Below, piece by piece: positions 46,916 through 56,197 of a DNA stretch of 64,000 bases. The translations under genes and the position numbers were made by a program. The notes under the pieces were generated by a model. The model had not been told where the DNA came from, did no database searches, and worked only from the letters and a program-made list of their open reading frames with translations. The stretch comes from Bacteroidales bacterium (GTDB taxonomy: Bacteria; Bacteroidota; Bacteroidia; Bacteroidales; UBA4417), in the NCBI GenBank assembly GCA_016707785.1, contig JADJGZ010000023.1:1-64000 (forward strand), read 5' to 3'. The stretch's first letter is position 1, and every line of letters starts with the position of its first letter.

Positions 46916-47965
46916 ATGCCCCGGATTCTTAACCCGAAAGAATTTCTTTCATTCAGTAATCAATGGCCTGTCATCGATGTCAGGTCACCAGGGGAATATG
47001 CTATCGGACATATTTCAGGAGCCTTTAACCTGCCTCTTTTTACAGATGATGAAAGGGCCATTATTGGGACTCTGTATGCAAAGCAAGGGAAGGATCCCGC
47101 TGTAAAACAAGGTATGGAAATCGTCGGTTTGAAATTTGGAAGTTTTATATCGGAAATTGAAAAAATTACTACAGCTAAACAGATTGGAATCCATTGCTGG
47201 AGAGGGGGAATGAGAAGTGAAAGCCTGGCCTGGTTTTACGAAAAACTGGGTTATGAGGTTTTTCTCCTTGAAGGTGGATATAAGGCTTATCGAAAATTCA
47301 TCAGATCAAGTTTCAAGACCTCTCCTGGTATATTTTTGCTGGGAGGCATGACCGGTAGTGGGAAAACTGAAATACTAGGCGAATTAGAGAAGATTGGAGA
47401 ACAAACCATCGATCTTGAAGGAATGGCTCACCATAAAGGTTCGTCATTCGGCCATCTCGGGCAATCCGTCCAACCCTCAACAGAGCAGTTTGAAAATGAT
47501 CTTTACGTTTGCTGGGCACAAAAAAACAATCAGCAACCGTTATGGATTGAGCATGAGAGCCATAAAGTGGGGACAGTTTACCTTCCTGATACATTCAGGG
47601 CAAGCATGCAGAACGGAACCTTAATCCGGCTGATATTGCCACTGGAAATCAGGGTCTCCCGACTTATGAATGAATACTCCCATTTCGATAAATCCCTGTT
47701 AAAGGAGTCAATTCTGCATATCTGCCAGGGGATGGGTACTTATCAGAATAAACTGGCACTTGAAGCCCTGGAAAGTGGAAAATTGTCAGAGGTGGCAGAG
47801 ATTGTGCTGCAATATTATGACAAGACCTATGAGTTTGCATTGAAAAAACGGCCATTTAAAAAGGTCTTTGAAATCCGGCTGGATTCGCCGGATATGAAAA
47901 TGAATGCCAGGAAAATTCTTGATTTTACTAAGTCACAAATGAATATCCATGAACGCAGATCATAA
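46916..47965 (+). CDS. selU: tRNA 2-selenouridine synthase SelU (MnmH)
   Basis: The start at 46916 (MPRILNPKEF) gives 349 residues. An N-terminal rhodanese domain carries the active Cys94 (GIHCWRGGMRSES) and a C-terminal P-loop domain has GGMTGSGKTE (about 143-152). The enzyme geranylates 2-thiouridine at tRNA position 34 and replaces the sulfur with selenium from selenophosphate. The next gene is selD, the source of selenophosphate, and overlaps it by 17 bp, so the pair is a complete selenouridine module. Confidence 0.95.
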   Translation: MPRILNPKEFLSFSNQWPVIDVRSPGEYAIGHISGAFNLPLFTDDERAIIGTLYAKQGKDPAVKQGMEIVGLKFGSFISEIEKITTAKQIGIHCWRGGMRSESLAWFYEKLGYEVFLLEGGYKAYRKFIRSSFKTSPGIFLLGGMTGSGKTEILGELEKIGEQTIDLEGMAHHKGSSFGHLGQSVQPSTEQFENDLYVCWAQKNNQQPLWIEHESHKVGTVYLPDTFRASMQNGTLIRLILPLEIRVSRLMNEYSHFDKSLLKESILHICQGMGTYQNKLALEALESGKLSEVAEIVLQYYDKTYEFALKKRPFKKVFEIRLDSPDMKMNARKILDFTKSQMNIHERRS

Positions 47966-49007
47966 TGAAACTATAAAACTCACTCATTTTTCACATGGAA
48001 TGGGATGTGGATGCAAAATGAGACCACAATACCTGGAGAAAATACTGAAAAATCTCCCGGTTCCGCTTGATCCAGCTGTATTGGTAGGGACCTCAACCTC
48101 CGATGATGCAACCGTTTATCAAATTAATGATGAGCAGGCCATCGTGCAGACCGTTGATTTTTTTACCCCAATAGTAGATGATCCTTATGATTTTGGAGCA
48201 ATAGCTGCAGCTAATGCCATGAGTGATATTTATGCAATGGGAGGAAAGCCTTTGTTCGCTTTGAATGTAGTTGCATTTCCCTCTAAGAAATTATCCGGAG
48301 ATGTGCTGGAAGCCATACTGAGAGGTGCATCAGATAAAGCAGCAGAAGCCGGCATCAGTATACTTGGAGGACACAGCATCGATGATGAAGAACCCAAATT
48401 TGGTATGACTGTCACAGGGATTATTCATCCTGCAAAAATTCTGATGAATTGTAACGCAAAGCCGGGGGATGTCCTGATCCTCACAAAATCCCTGGGTACT
48501 GGAATTATATCTACTGCCATCAGGAAGGAAATCTCTACTGATAATTCAAGGAAAGAAGCTGTAGAAAGTATGAAGACTTTGAATAAGATGGCTGCGGAAG
48601 TGATATCCGGTTTTCCTGTGAATGCCTGCACAGATGTGACCGGATTTGGACTTTTAGGTCACCTGAGTGAAATGACCAGGGGAAGTAAAGTGAATGCAGA
48701 AGTCTTTTTCAGTAAGTTGCCTCTCATGGAAGGAATTTATAAGTATGCTGAAGATGGAGCTGTTTCAGGGGGGACCAAAGGGAATGTTGAATATTATTCT
48801 ACATGGATTCAGTGGTCAGATGAGTTGGATATATTCGAACGTTATATTTTCTGTGATGCTCAAACTTCAGGAGGCCTGTTGATTTCAATACCTGAAGAAT
48901 CTGCTCCGGCACTCATCGATGCACTTCATGCGAAAAAGGTGCTCAATGCTTCAGTCATCGGACGAATTGTGCAAGGTAATGAAGGCATTATTTCCGCATT
49001 AAAATGA
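47949..49007 (+). CDS. selD: Selenide, water dikinase SelD (selenophosphate synthase)
   Basis: The 352-residue protein has the glycine-rich N-terminal loop HGMGCGCKM, in which C20 corresponds to the essential Cys and K23 to the catalytic Lys of E. coli SelD. Other motifs are DDATVY, VDFFTPIVDDPYDFG and ACTDVTGFGLLGHL. It makes selenophosphate from selenide and ATP. The active site is a normal Cys codon, not Sec, so this gene needs no selenocysteine machinery. It overlaps selU by 17 bp and pbpC by 4 bp. Confidence 0.96.
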   Translation: MNADHNETIKLTHFSHGMGCGCKMRPQYLEKILKNLPVPLDPAVLVGTSTSDDATVYQINDEQAIVQTVDFFTPIVDDPYDFGAIAAANAMSDIYAMGGKPLFALNVVAFPSKKLSGDVLEAILRGASDKAAEAGISILGGHSIDDEEPKFGMTVTGIIHPAKILMNCNAKPGDVLILTKSLGTGIISTAIRKEISTDNSRKEAVESMKTLNKMAAEVISGFPVNACTDVTGFGLLGHLSEMTRGSKVNAEVFFSKLPLMEGIYKYAEDGAVSGGTKGNVEYYSTWIQWSDELDIFERYIFCDAQTSGGLLISIPEESAPALIDALHAKKVLNASVIGRIVQGNEGIISALK

Positions 49008-51352
49008 TCAGGTTCAGGGGATCAGCGATTTCATTCATCAGTGCCGAAAAGAAGGGTATCGCTCATTGGTTCAAATCAGGAGTGGGTATTGTCCTGATAG
49101 CATTTGCTGTTTTCTTTTTCCTGGACCTTTGTTTTCCCTTTACTGTCAGGATTGATTATTCCCGCCAGGTGCTCAGCCGTGACAAGGAACTTCTCCATGC
49201 CTTTCTTTCTTCTGACCAGAAATGGAGGATGAATTGTTCACTTGAGGAAGTCAACCCAATCCTGGTAAAAACGATCATTCAGAAAGAAGATCAGTGGTTC
49301 TGGTATCATCCCGGTGTGAATATATTTTCAATCGGCAGGGCTGTCTGGCAAAATTTTAGCCGGGGTGAAAGAATATCAGGAGCATCCACCATTACAATGC
49401 AGGTGGTCAGGTTGTTGGAACGCCGGGAGCGCACATACCTAAGCAAAGTAATCGAAATATTCAGGGCGGTACAATTGGAAATGCATTATTCCAAATCCCG
49501 GATTCTTGAAATGTATCTGAATCTTTTGCCATACGGAGGTAATATTGAAGGCATTAAAGCCGCATCTTTCCTGTACTTTGGCCAGAAACCCTATACCTTA
49601 AGTACAGCCCAGGTTGTAACCCTGGCAATTATTCCCAATAATCCCCATCACCTTCGGCTGGGTATAAATAATGAAAGGATTCTGAAAGAGAGGAATCATT
49701 GGTTGGTAAGATTATCCGGACAGGGATGGATTAATGAATCTCAATTAACCGCTTCATTAACAGAACCTCTTACTGCACACAGGCTACCCGCACCACGCCT
49801 TGTTCCTCATTATGCCGAGAAACTCGTTAGAATGTTCCCGGAGCATTTGATACTGAATACATTTATTGACCGTAATCTGCAGGATCAGGTAGAGAAATTA
49901 ATGGCTACTGAGATTGCCAGCCTCAGGATGAAAGGTATTACCAACTGTGCGGTAATCGTAATCTCAAACACAACTTCACAAGTATTGGCTTATGCCGGTT
50001 CTGCAGGATTTAAAGAATCATTGTATTCTGGACAGGTGGATGGAGTCTCTTCACTGAGGTCGCCAGGCAGCGCTTTGAAACCCTTTCTTTATGCAATGGC
50101 AATTGATAAAGGATTGATAACTCCAAAAAGTATGCTGGAAGATGTTCCCATTAATTTTGGAGGATATAAGCCCTCAAACTATGATGAAACATACCGGGGA
50201 CAACTCACGGCTACTCAGGCTCTGGCGCTTTCACTAAATATCCCTGCTGTGGACCTGGCAAACAGGCTGGGTGTGGAGTTATTTGTTGAGAAACTTGGGA
50301 GGGGAGGGCTACGCTGGATTTCAAAAAGAAAAGATAAACTTGGACTTTCAGTTGTCCTGGGTGGCTGCGGAGTTACACTCGAAGAACTAACTAACCTTTA
50401 TTCTTCTCTGGCAAGGGATGGCAGGCATTATCCCCTCCAATACTGTAAAGAAGATAAGCAAATCCGAACAGACACTTTATTTAGTCCGCAATCCTCCTGG
50501 ATGATAACAGAGATGCTGACCAATCTCAAACGGCCGGATTTGCCAAATTACTTTGAAAACTCCGTTCACTTACCCCATATTGCCTGGAAAACCGGCACAT
50601 CCTATGGTAGAAGGGATGCATGGAGCATTGGATATAATCCTGAATATACTGTAGGGGTATGGGTAGGGAATTTTGATGGCACCGGCATCGCAGATCTTTC
50701 AGGATCAGAGACAGCTGCTCCCATCTTATTCAAAATATTTAATCAATTAACATACAAAAAAAATCCTAAATGGTTTAAACAGCCAGAAGGTGTTGATTTC
50801 AGGTTGGTATGCTCTGAATCAGGTCTGCCGCCCAACGACTTTTGCGAGAATATTGTGATGGATTACTACATCCCGGCTGTTTCTTCCAATCGGAAATGTA
50901 ATCACATGCTGGAAGTTTTTACCAATCCTTCAGGCACAGAATCATATTGCAGGAGTTGCCTTCCTGCCAGTGGTTATCGGAGTGATTTCTATCCCAATTA
51001 CAGGCCTCAGTTACTAACATTCTATAACCTTGAACGCATTCCTTACAAAAGGATACCTCCTCATAATTCATCCTGTAATCGTGTCTACCAGGACCAGGAT
51101 CCGGTAATCACTTCTCTTAATGGAAATAAGGAATATATTCTATATGCTGATGCAGATCAGAAGTTGCAATTGGCTTGTTCTGCAGGGGTAGATGTCACGA
51201 AAGTTTATTGGTATATTAATAACAAATTTCTACAAGATGCCAGTGTTTCAGAAACACTGTTTTTTACCCCTGTTGCAGGGATGAATAAGATATCCTGTTG
51301 CGATGATAAAGGAAGAAATACTGATATTTACGTAAAAGTCACTTTTATCTGA
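49004..51352 (+). CDS. pbpC: Penicillin-binding protein 1C
   Basis: The 782-residue bifunctional peptidoglycan synthase has one N-terminal TM helix (about 31-47), a glycosyltransferase 51 domain (IIQKEDQWFWYHPGVN, GASTITMQVVRLLE, KSRILEMYLNLLPYGGNIEG), a transpeptidase domain with Ser-x-x-Lys (SPGSALKPFLY), SLNIP and the KTGTS box (AWKTGTSYGRRDAW), and the C-terminal BiPBP_C domain of PbpC. It acts in the periplasm on cell-wall glycan. The start overlaps selD (ATGA), so it is co-transcribed with the selenium genes, without obvious functional link. Confidence 0.93.
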   Translation: MIRFRGSAISFISAEKKGIAHWFKSGVGIVLIAFAVFFFLDLCFPFTVRIDYSRQVLSRDKELLHAFLSSDQKWRMNCSLEEVNPILVKTIIQKEDQWFWYHPGVNIFSIGRAVWQNFSRGERISGASTITMQVVRLLERRERTYLSKVIEIFRAVQLEMHYSKSRILEMYLNLLPYGGNIEGIKAASFLYFGQKPYTLSTAQVVTLAIIPNNPHHLRLGINNERILKERNHWLVRLSGQGWINESQLTASLTEPLTAHRLPAPRLVPHYAEKLVRMFPEHLILNTFIDRNLQDQVEKLMATEIASLRMKGITNCAVIVISNTTSQVLAYAGSAGFKESLYSGQVDGVSSLRSPGSALKPFLYAMAIDKGLITPKSMLEDVPINFGGYKPSNYDETYRGQLTATQALALSLNIPAVDLANRLGVELFVEKLGRGGLRWISKRKDKLGLSVVLGGCGVTLEELTNLYSSLARDGRHYPLQYCKEDKQIRTDTLFSPQSSWMITEMLTNLKRPDLPNYFENSVHLPHIAWKTGTSYGRRDAWSIGYNPEYTVGVWVGNFDGTGIADLSGSETAAPILFKIFNQLTYKKNPKWFKQPEGVDFRLVCSESGLPPNDFCENIVMDYYIPAVSSNRKCNHMLEVFTNPSGTESYCRSCLPASGYRSDFYPNYRPQLLTFYNLERIPYKRIPPHNSSCNRVYQDQDPVITSLNGNKEYILYADADQKLQLACSAGVDVTKVYWYINNKFLQDASVSETLFFTPVAGMNKISCCDDKGRNTDIYVKVTFI

Positions 51353-51409
51353 TAATTACAAATATGCTGGTGTTTTTTGAAAAGTTTGGATTCCGCGGGA
51401 TTCTGGTAG

Positions 51410-51417
51410 TAACTTTG
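51410..51417 (+). promoter_or_regulatory. -7 promoter element of the lipoprotein gene
   Basis: TAACTTTG, a perfect TAnnTTTG, lies about 108 bp before the chosen start at 51526, leaving a long leader. Confidence 0.5.
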
Positions 51418-51525
51418 TAGTTAACATAGGCTTGAACAAATGCCCTGTGGAATCTGTAGTACTTGTTAGGATTATCATTGAATGAAAATTATCAGCCTGC
51501 AAAATTTCAAGCCCGGAATGTATTC

Positions 51526-51948
51526 ATGAATACCAACAAGAAGATAAATAATATCAATATGAAATGGATACTCCAGTTAGTTTTTATGATAATGCTGGTT
51601 TGGGCATGCTCTCCGGTTCATCATTCTTCAGTTTCAGTGAAAACTGATGTTTCAAATATCCAGGATAGTACAGAATATGATCTGCTAATCATTGATCCTG
51701 AGTTTGACTTATGGTATGAATTGCATTATTCACCTGCACTTGACAGAACCAATGATACTTACCAGGCTTATAATGGCAGGGCTGTATCCAATTGGAATTA
51801 TTATTTTACAACCGGCAGGTATGCGAGGGTTGTTGAATCCTATATTGATTATCGCACCTCAGTTATCTATGATTTGGAACTCAACAGACGGTTGTATTGG
51901 TATTTTAAGTTTGTGGAAGAAAGGTATAATCTCAACCTTTTTAGATAA
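51526..51948 (+). CDS. Small lipoprotein, DUF6146-like
   Basis: The start at 51526 or 51559 gives a signal with a lipobox (MLVWAC). The mature protein is about 110 residues with the pattern YDLLIIDPEFDLWY, NGRAVSNWNYYF, and a C-terminal YWYFKFVEERYNLNLF. From memory this resembles a Bacteroidota-specific family of unknown function (DUF6146); I cannot check it. It has its own promoter and lies between pbpC and ychF. Confidence 0.7.
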   Translation: MNTNKKINNINMKWILQLVFMIMLVWACSPVHHSSVSVKTDVSNIQDSTEYDLLIIDPEFDLWYELHYSPALDRTNDTYQAYNGRAVSNWNYYFTTGRYARVVESYIDYRTSVIYDLELNRRLYWYFKFVEERYNLNLFR

Positions 51949-51986
51949 CCTGTCAGGTATTATTTTCTTCCTTCTTGCTTAGTTCA

Positions 51987-51994
51987 TACCTTTG
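51987..51994 (+). promoter_or_regulatory. -7 promoter element of ychF
   Basis: TACCTTTG, a perfect TAnnTTTG, ends 20 bp before the ychF start codon. Confidence 0.6.
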
Positions 51995-52014
51995 CACTCA
52001 AATTTAAGGTAATT

Positions 52015-53103
52015 ATGGGATTAAAATGTGGCATCATTGGTTTATCCAATACGGGTAAAACCACTCTTTTTAACTGTGTAGCGAATACTAAGGTTCATAA
52101 TCAACCGGGTGTTCAAAAAGCAAATATTGGTCAGATCAATGTACCGGATTCCCGATTACTGGAAATTGACAAACTCATCCGTTCTGTCAGAGTAGTTTTT
52201 GCTACTGTTGACCTTGTAGATATTCCAGGTCTGACTAAAGGATCAGGTCAGGCAGAGAGTGGATCCAGCAGGTTTTTGGCTGATATTCAACAGACTGATG
52301 CACTGATTCATGTGATTCGCTGTTTTGACAGTGATACGATCCCTCATATTGAAGGCAATGTAAATCCTGTGAGAGACAAAGAAATCGTTGATCTTGAACT
52401 CTGTATCAGAGACCTGGGGATGGTGGAAAGGAAAATCCAGAGAACAGAAAAACTCATCAAAGCCGGAGATAAGGATGCAAGGAAAACGATGGAGGTACTC
52501 CAGGTTTATAAGGCCCATCTTGAAGAGTTTAAGCCAGCGAGAACAGCCCCTGTGCATGTTGAAGATCATAAGCATATTGCTGATATGTTCCTGATTACAG
52601 ACAAACCGGTTATTTATGTATGTAATGTGGATGAAGGATCAGCAGCAACCGGAAATGCTTATTATACGCAATTCCTGGAAGCTGTTAAGGATGAAAATGC
52701 AGAGGTGCTGATGATTGCTGCTGAACTGGAGGCACAGATTGCAGAATTGGAAGATGCCGACGACCGCGCAATTTTCCTCTCTGATGCCGGATTATCTGAA
52801 CCTGGTGTTAACAAAGTGGTAAGTTCAGCTTATAAATTGCTGAACCTACAGTCCTTCTTCACTGCCGGCCCCAAAGAAGTCAGGGCCTGGACCATTCATA
52901 AAGGAATGACTGCTCCACAGGCTGCCGGAGTGATCCACAGCGACCTTGAAAGAGGTTTCATCAGGGCGGAGGTGATGAAATATAATGATTTCATGACTTA
53001 TAAGACAGAGCACGCCTGTCGCGATGCCGGGAAACTCTTTGTGGAAGGCAAGAATTACGTGGTAGGAGATGGGGATATTCTCCATATCCGGTTCAATGTA
53101 TAA
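52015..53103 (+). CDS. ychF: Ribosome-binding ATPase YchF (OLA1 family)
   Basis: The 362-residue protein has the G1 loop (GLSNTGKTTLFN), a G3-like motif (DLVDIPGLTKGSGQ), a coiled-coil middle region and a C-terminal TGS domain (AWTIHKGMTAPQAAGVIH, GDGDILHIRFNV). The usual NKxD specificity motif is replaced (VCNVDE), the reason the family prefers ATP. It binds ribosomes and responds to oxidative stress. It converges with the beta-lactamase gene, 21 bp away. Confidence 0.96.
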   Translation: MGLKCGIIGLSNTGKTTLFNCVANTKVHNQPGVQKANIGQINVPDSRLLEIDKLIRSVRVVFATVDLVDIPGLTKGSGQAESGSSRFLADIQQTDALIHVIRCFDSDTIPHIEGNVNPVRDKEIVDLELCIRDLGMVERKIQRTEKLIKAGDKDARKTMEVLQVYKAHLEEFKPARTAPVHVEDHKHIADMFLITDKPVIYVCNVDEGSAATGNAYYTQFLEAVKDENAEVLMIAAELEAQIAELEDADDRAIFLSDAGLSEPGVNKVVSSAYKLLNLQSFFTAGPKEVRAWTIHKGMTAPQAAGVIHSDLERGFIRAEVMKYNDFMTYKTEHACRDAGKLFVEGKNYVVGDGDILHIRFNV

Positions 53104-53124
53104 CCTTAAAACCTGTTTTCTTCT

Positions 53125-54027
53125 CTATTTTGACAGGAAATAGGAATATGCTTCATAAGCGATATCTGCAATCACAGCTTCATTCACACTGCTGTTTTCC
53201 CGTGAATTTGTCACAAAGACGGCCAAAACAAGGTGTCGCCCCCCAGGTAGGCAGATGATACCTATATCATTTGTAGCTGCAGTGATACCTTCTGAATTTG
53301 TGCCTGATGAACCCGTTTTATGAGCTAAAATAGTTCCTTCAGGTAACCGGTTTTTTATTCTCATAACGCCTGTAGAACTATTAACCATTTGATCCCACAA
53401 TAGCTGGTAATTTATCCCATTGATTATTTCACCTTTAAAAAATTTCTCCAGGAGTAAAACTGCGGCCCAGGGTGTGCTGCTATTTATGAATTGTACATCC
53501 CAGCTTTTGTGCATTTCTTCTTCCGTAGCTTTGATTGAAATATCCTTTATCCCATTCAAGGCGATGAAATCGTTGACATATTCAGGTCCACCCAGTAATC
53601 TGAATAAAATATCGCACCCTACATTGTCACTTTGAGAAACAGTGTAGCCTAAAATGTCATATAACTTCATATTAATATTTCCTTCCGGGTAGCGATCTCT
53701 GATTGGGCTCCAGGTATTGGGAAGGAGATCGGATTTTTTTATATAAATTGAATCATTTATAGAAAATTCGCCTTTCTGCACCTTGTCATAAACAGCAAGT
53801 GCCAAATGGAACTTATATACACTTTGCATTGGATAAAGATCAGCAGCATTTATAGAAATAGTATCACCTGTTTCTATAAGTTTAATAGCAACCCCTGCTT
53901 TCAGATTCTTACCCTCTACAATGGACTGAATTTTTTTATTAAGTTCCTGATTTTGTGCGATCGAGGAATAACTAATTCCTGTCATCAGGATAATACTCAG
54001 GAAGAATTTTGATCCGGGAGATGTCAT
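53125..54027 (-). CDS. Class A beta-lactamase (subclass A2-like)
   Basis: The 300-residue protein has a signal peptide (to about SIAQ, residue 25). It has all serine beta-lactamase motifs: the nucleophile S69 with K72 (QSVYKF), the S133-D134-N135 loop (VSQSDNVG), a Glu in the omega-loop position (ATEEEM, about 169-171) and K237-T-G (HKTGSSGTN). The C-terminal pattern (TNDIGIICLPGGRHLVLAVFV) is like the Bacteroidota CfxA/CepA/PER-type group. It should hydrolyse beta-lactams, perhaps cephalosporins, in the periplasm. No mobile-element signs are seen around it, so it looks like a resident chromosomal gene. Confidence 0.92.
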   Translation of the reverse strand: MTSPGSKFFLSIILMTGISYSSIAQNQELNKKIQSIVEGKNLKAGVAIKLIETGDTISINAADLYPMQSVYKFHLALAVYDKVQKGEFSINDSIYIKKSDLLPNTWSPIRDRYPEGNINMKLYDILGYTVSQSDNVGCDILFRLLGGPEYVNDFIALNGIKDISIKATEEEMHKSWDVQFINSSTPWAAVLLLEKFFKGEIINGINYQLLWDQMVNSSTGVMRIKNRLPEGTILAHKTGSSGTNSEGITAATNDIGIICLPGGRHLVLAVFVTNSRENSSVNEAVIADIAYEAYSYFLSK

Positions 54028-54046
54028 TTGTTGCTTTTATAAGTGC

Positions 54047-55012
54047 TTAAAAATAAAGGGGATGAAACTTGATCCCTGTATTAGTTATCTCAAGGGCTGG
54101 CATCGGAAATTTAATAAAACCAATGGCATTTAATACCAGTTTTAAGGTTTTTGACCGGACTGGAATACGGGTAAGATCAATATCAGGCGCTAGATAGAAC
54201 TGATGCTTTCTTTTAAAATCAGGGATCGGAATTCCCTGGATTTGGTCTGGATTCGTTTTAGGTGCAATCATACCATCGGCACCATAACCTATAGCAACAT
54301 TAAGCCAGGCCGGAAATTTTGAATGCATGTTTGCCAGGCTTTTGATATTTCCTGATAACCAGTACGTTTGACCATTGTAATCTTTCAGCATTCGTTGTGC
54401 CGTTCCTGAGCCTAATTGGGCTTTGTTATACTGAGCGTAATCTGTTAATTGAAAGGACCACTTGAGTATGATCTTCTGCTCCGACCAAAACATTTGCTGG
54501 CTTATAAATAAAGCGCTTCCAAGACTATTGGCCAGCATATCACCGGGGGATGCTCCCCATTCTTTTGAGAATCCATCGAAAACTTCAACAGTAGTTAAAT
54601 AAGCAAGACCTGTCAGGCCTCCATACCAGATGGCATTTTTCTCTTTTGCTCCGGCCCATTTTAGATTTTCATAGCCAACCTTCCCCATATAATAGGATGT
54701 CATCATATGGCCTGCTTTATCCATTCCCAACCATTCATCATTGTCGTTAATGAAGTGGAAAGAGGATTGGGGATAATCAGCATACCAAAGTCCATATAAC
54801 CCGCCAAGGCAGCCAATTCCCAATATACTTTCAGAGATGATAACAGCCTTCAGTTTCTTTGCATTAGACGGTAATTCTTGTTGAATCACCGTGTCATGCT
54901 GAGCATGCAAAGCAAATGACAGTAACAGGATATTTATGGTCAAAAATATCGTTTTGAATCTGGCCACGGGATGGAAATTAAACTTAAGAGTCAAAGAAAC
55001 ATTTGAAGCCAC
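54047..55012 (-). CDS. DUF2279-like outer-envelope protein
   Basis: This 321-residue protein has a hydrophobic N-terminal signal ending near HAQ. Motifs WYADYPQSSFHFINDNDEWLGMDKAGHMMTSYYMGK and EVFDGFSKEWGASPGDMLANSLGSALF match the DUF2279 (YfiM-like) family, found widely in Bacteroidota. The function is unknown. It lies 19 bp upstream of the beta-lactamase gene in the same direction and about 102 bp downstream of mltG. Confidence 0.8.
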   Translation of the reverse strand: MASNVSLTLKFNFHPVARFKTIFLTINILLLSFALHAQHDTVIQQELPSNAKKLKAVIISESILGIGCLGGLYGLWYADYPQSSFHFINDNDEWLGMDKAGHMMTSYYMGKVGYENLKWAGAKEKNAIWYGGLTGLAYLTTVEVFDGFSKEWGASPGDMLANSLGSALFISQQMFWSEQKIILKWSFQLTDYAQYNKAQLGSGTAQRMLKDYNGQTYWLSGNIKSLANMHSKFPAWLNVAIGYGADGMIAPKTNPDQIQGIPIPDFKRKHQFYLAPDIDLTRIPVRSKTLKLVLNAIGFIKFPMPALEITNTGIKFHPLYF

Positions 55013-55114
55013 AGATCAAACATAAGCACACTGATTAATAGTTCCAAAATTCCATATTTCCTTGAAAAGATACAATAAGGATCCTGAAAAAAGTGCTATG
55101 CCTGAAATGATAAC

Positions 55115-56197
55115 TTATTTCATTATTCCCTGTCGGTTCAGTGCTTGCTGATACCGTTGGGCATTCAATTCATGATCTTGCTGTGTGACCGCAAAATTAT
55201 GGTACCCGGAAAAATCCTCCCTTGCACAAAAATACATGTAATTGTGTTGTCTGTAATTAAGCACGGCATCAATAGAAGAAACGGAGGGCATACATATAGG
55301 GCCGGGCGGAAGTCCTATATACATATAAGTGTTATAGGGAGAATCTATTTTTTTATAAATGTTTAAAACTCTTTTAATGGAAAAATCCCCTAAAGCAAAT
55401 ACCAGTGTAGGATCAGCCTGTAGTAGCCATCCCTGTTTAATTCGGTTCATGTAAACACCAGCAACATCAGGCTTTTCATCATTCCGGTTCGTTTCCTTTT
55501 CAACAATGGAGGCCAGTGTCATCGCTTCTAAGCGGGTAAGTCCAATGTCAGTGAGTTGTTTTTTTCTTTTTTCATTCCAGAAGGAATTATACTCCTTGAA
55601 CATCCTGTCAAGGAATTTTTCCGGACTGATATTCCAATACACTGAGTAAGTATTTGGAATGAACATCGTTAAAATGGTTGCAGGAGTAAAGCCAAACTTC
55701 CCGGTTATTTCCGGGTTACTCAAGAGTTTGATTAACGAAACGGAATCGGCTTCAATTTGTTCCGAAATATGACCGGCAAGGTCTTCTTTTGTACGGATAT
55801 TATTGAATACAAGTTTAACAGGGTCTTGTCTTCCTGCCCTTAACTTCGATAATAGCTGGTGATTGCTCATTCCGGGTTTAATCAGATAGTATCCGGGCTT
55901 TACATGATCAGGGTATTTCATGAGGTTGGCCACAAACTCAAATGAGTTGCGATGGATAATGAGTCCATTTTTATATAAATGGTCTGTTAACTGTTCCCAT
56001 TTTTCCGTGGAGCTTATTTTCAAGCCATAAGATTCCTGCCCGTTCAGCCAGACGTTGGATTTGTATAGCATGGTATAGCCTAAGTATGCAATGGCTCCGA
56101 ATGCTAAAAGTACAAGGAGGATGCCGAACCTGAAGAATCTTTTGAGGCGCGCTTTTCGCTGCTCCTTATGAATAACTGAAGAATAATAATTTGTCAT
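55115..56197 (-). CDS. mltG: Endolytic murein transglycosylase MltG
   Basis: The 360-residue protein has one N-terminal TM helix (about 24-45), a LysM-like region (EQLTDHLYKNGLI) and the YceG catalytic domain with the active Glu in TLASIVEKETNR, followed by DVAGVYMNRIKQGWLLQADPTL and GLPPGPICMPS. It cuts nascent glycan strands in the inner membrane. Its ATG shares one base with the stop of the upstream acetyltransferase gene (TAATG), so the two are translationally coupled. Confidence 0.95.
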   Translation of the reverse strand: MTNYYSSVIHKEQRKARLKRFFRFGILLVLLAFGAIAYLGYTMLYKSNVWLNGQESYGLKISSTEKWEQLTDHLYKNGLIIHRNSFEFVANLMKYPDHVKPGYYLIKPGMSNHQLLSKLRAGRQDPVKLVFNNIRTKEDLAGHISEQIEADSVSLIKLLSNPEITGKFGFTPATILTMFIPNTYSVYWNISPEKFLDRMFKEYNSFWNEKRKKQLTDIGLTRLEAMTLASIVEKETNRNDEKPDVAGVYMNRIKQGWLLQADPTLVFALGDFSIKRVLNIYKKIDSPYNTYMYIGLPPGPICMPSVSSIDAVLNYRQHNYMYFCAREDFSGYHNFAVTQQDHELNAQRYQQALNRQGIMK

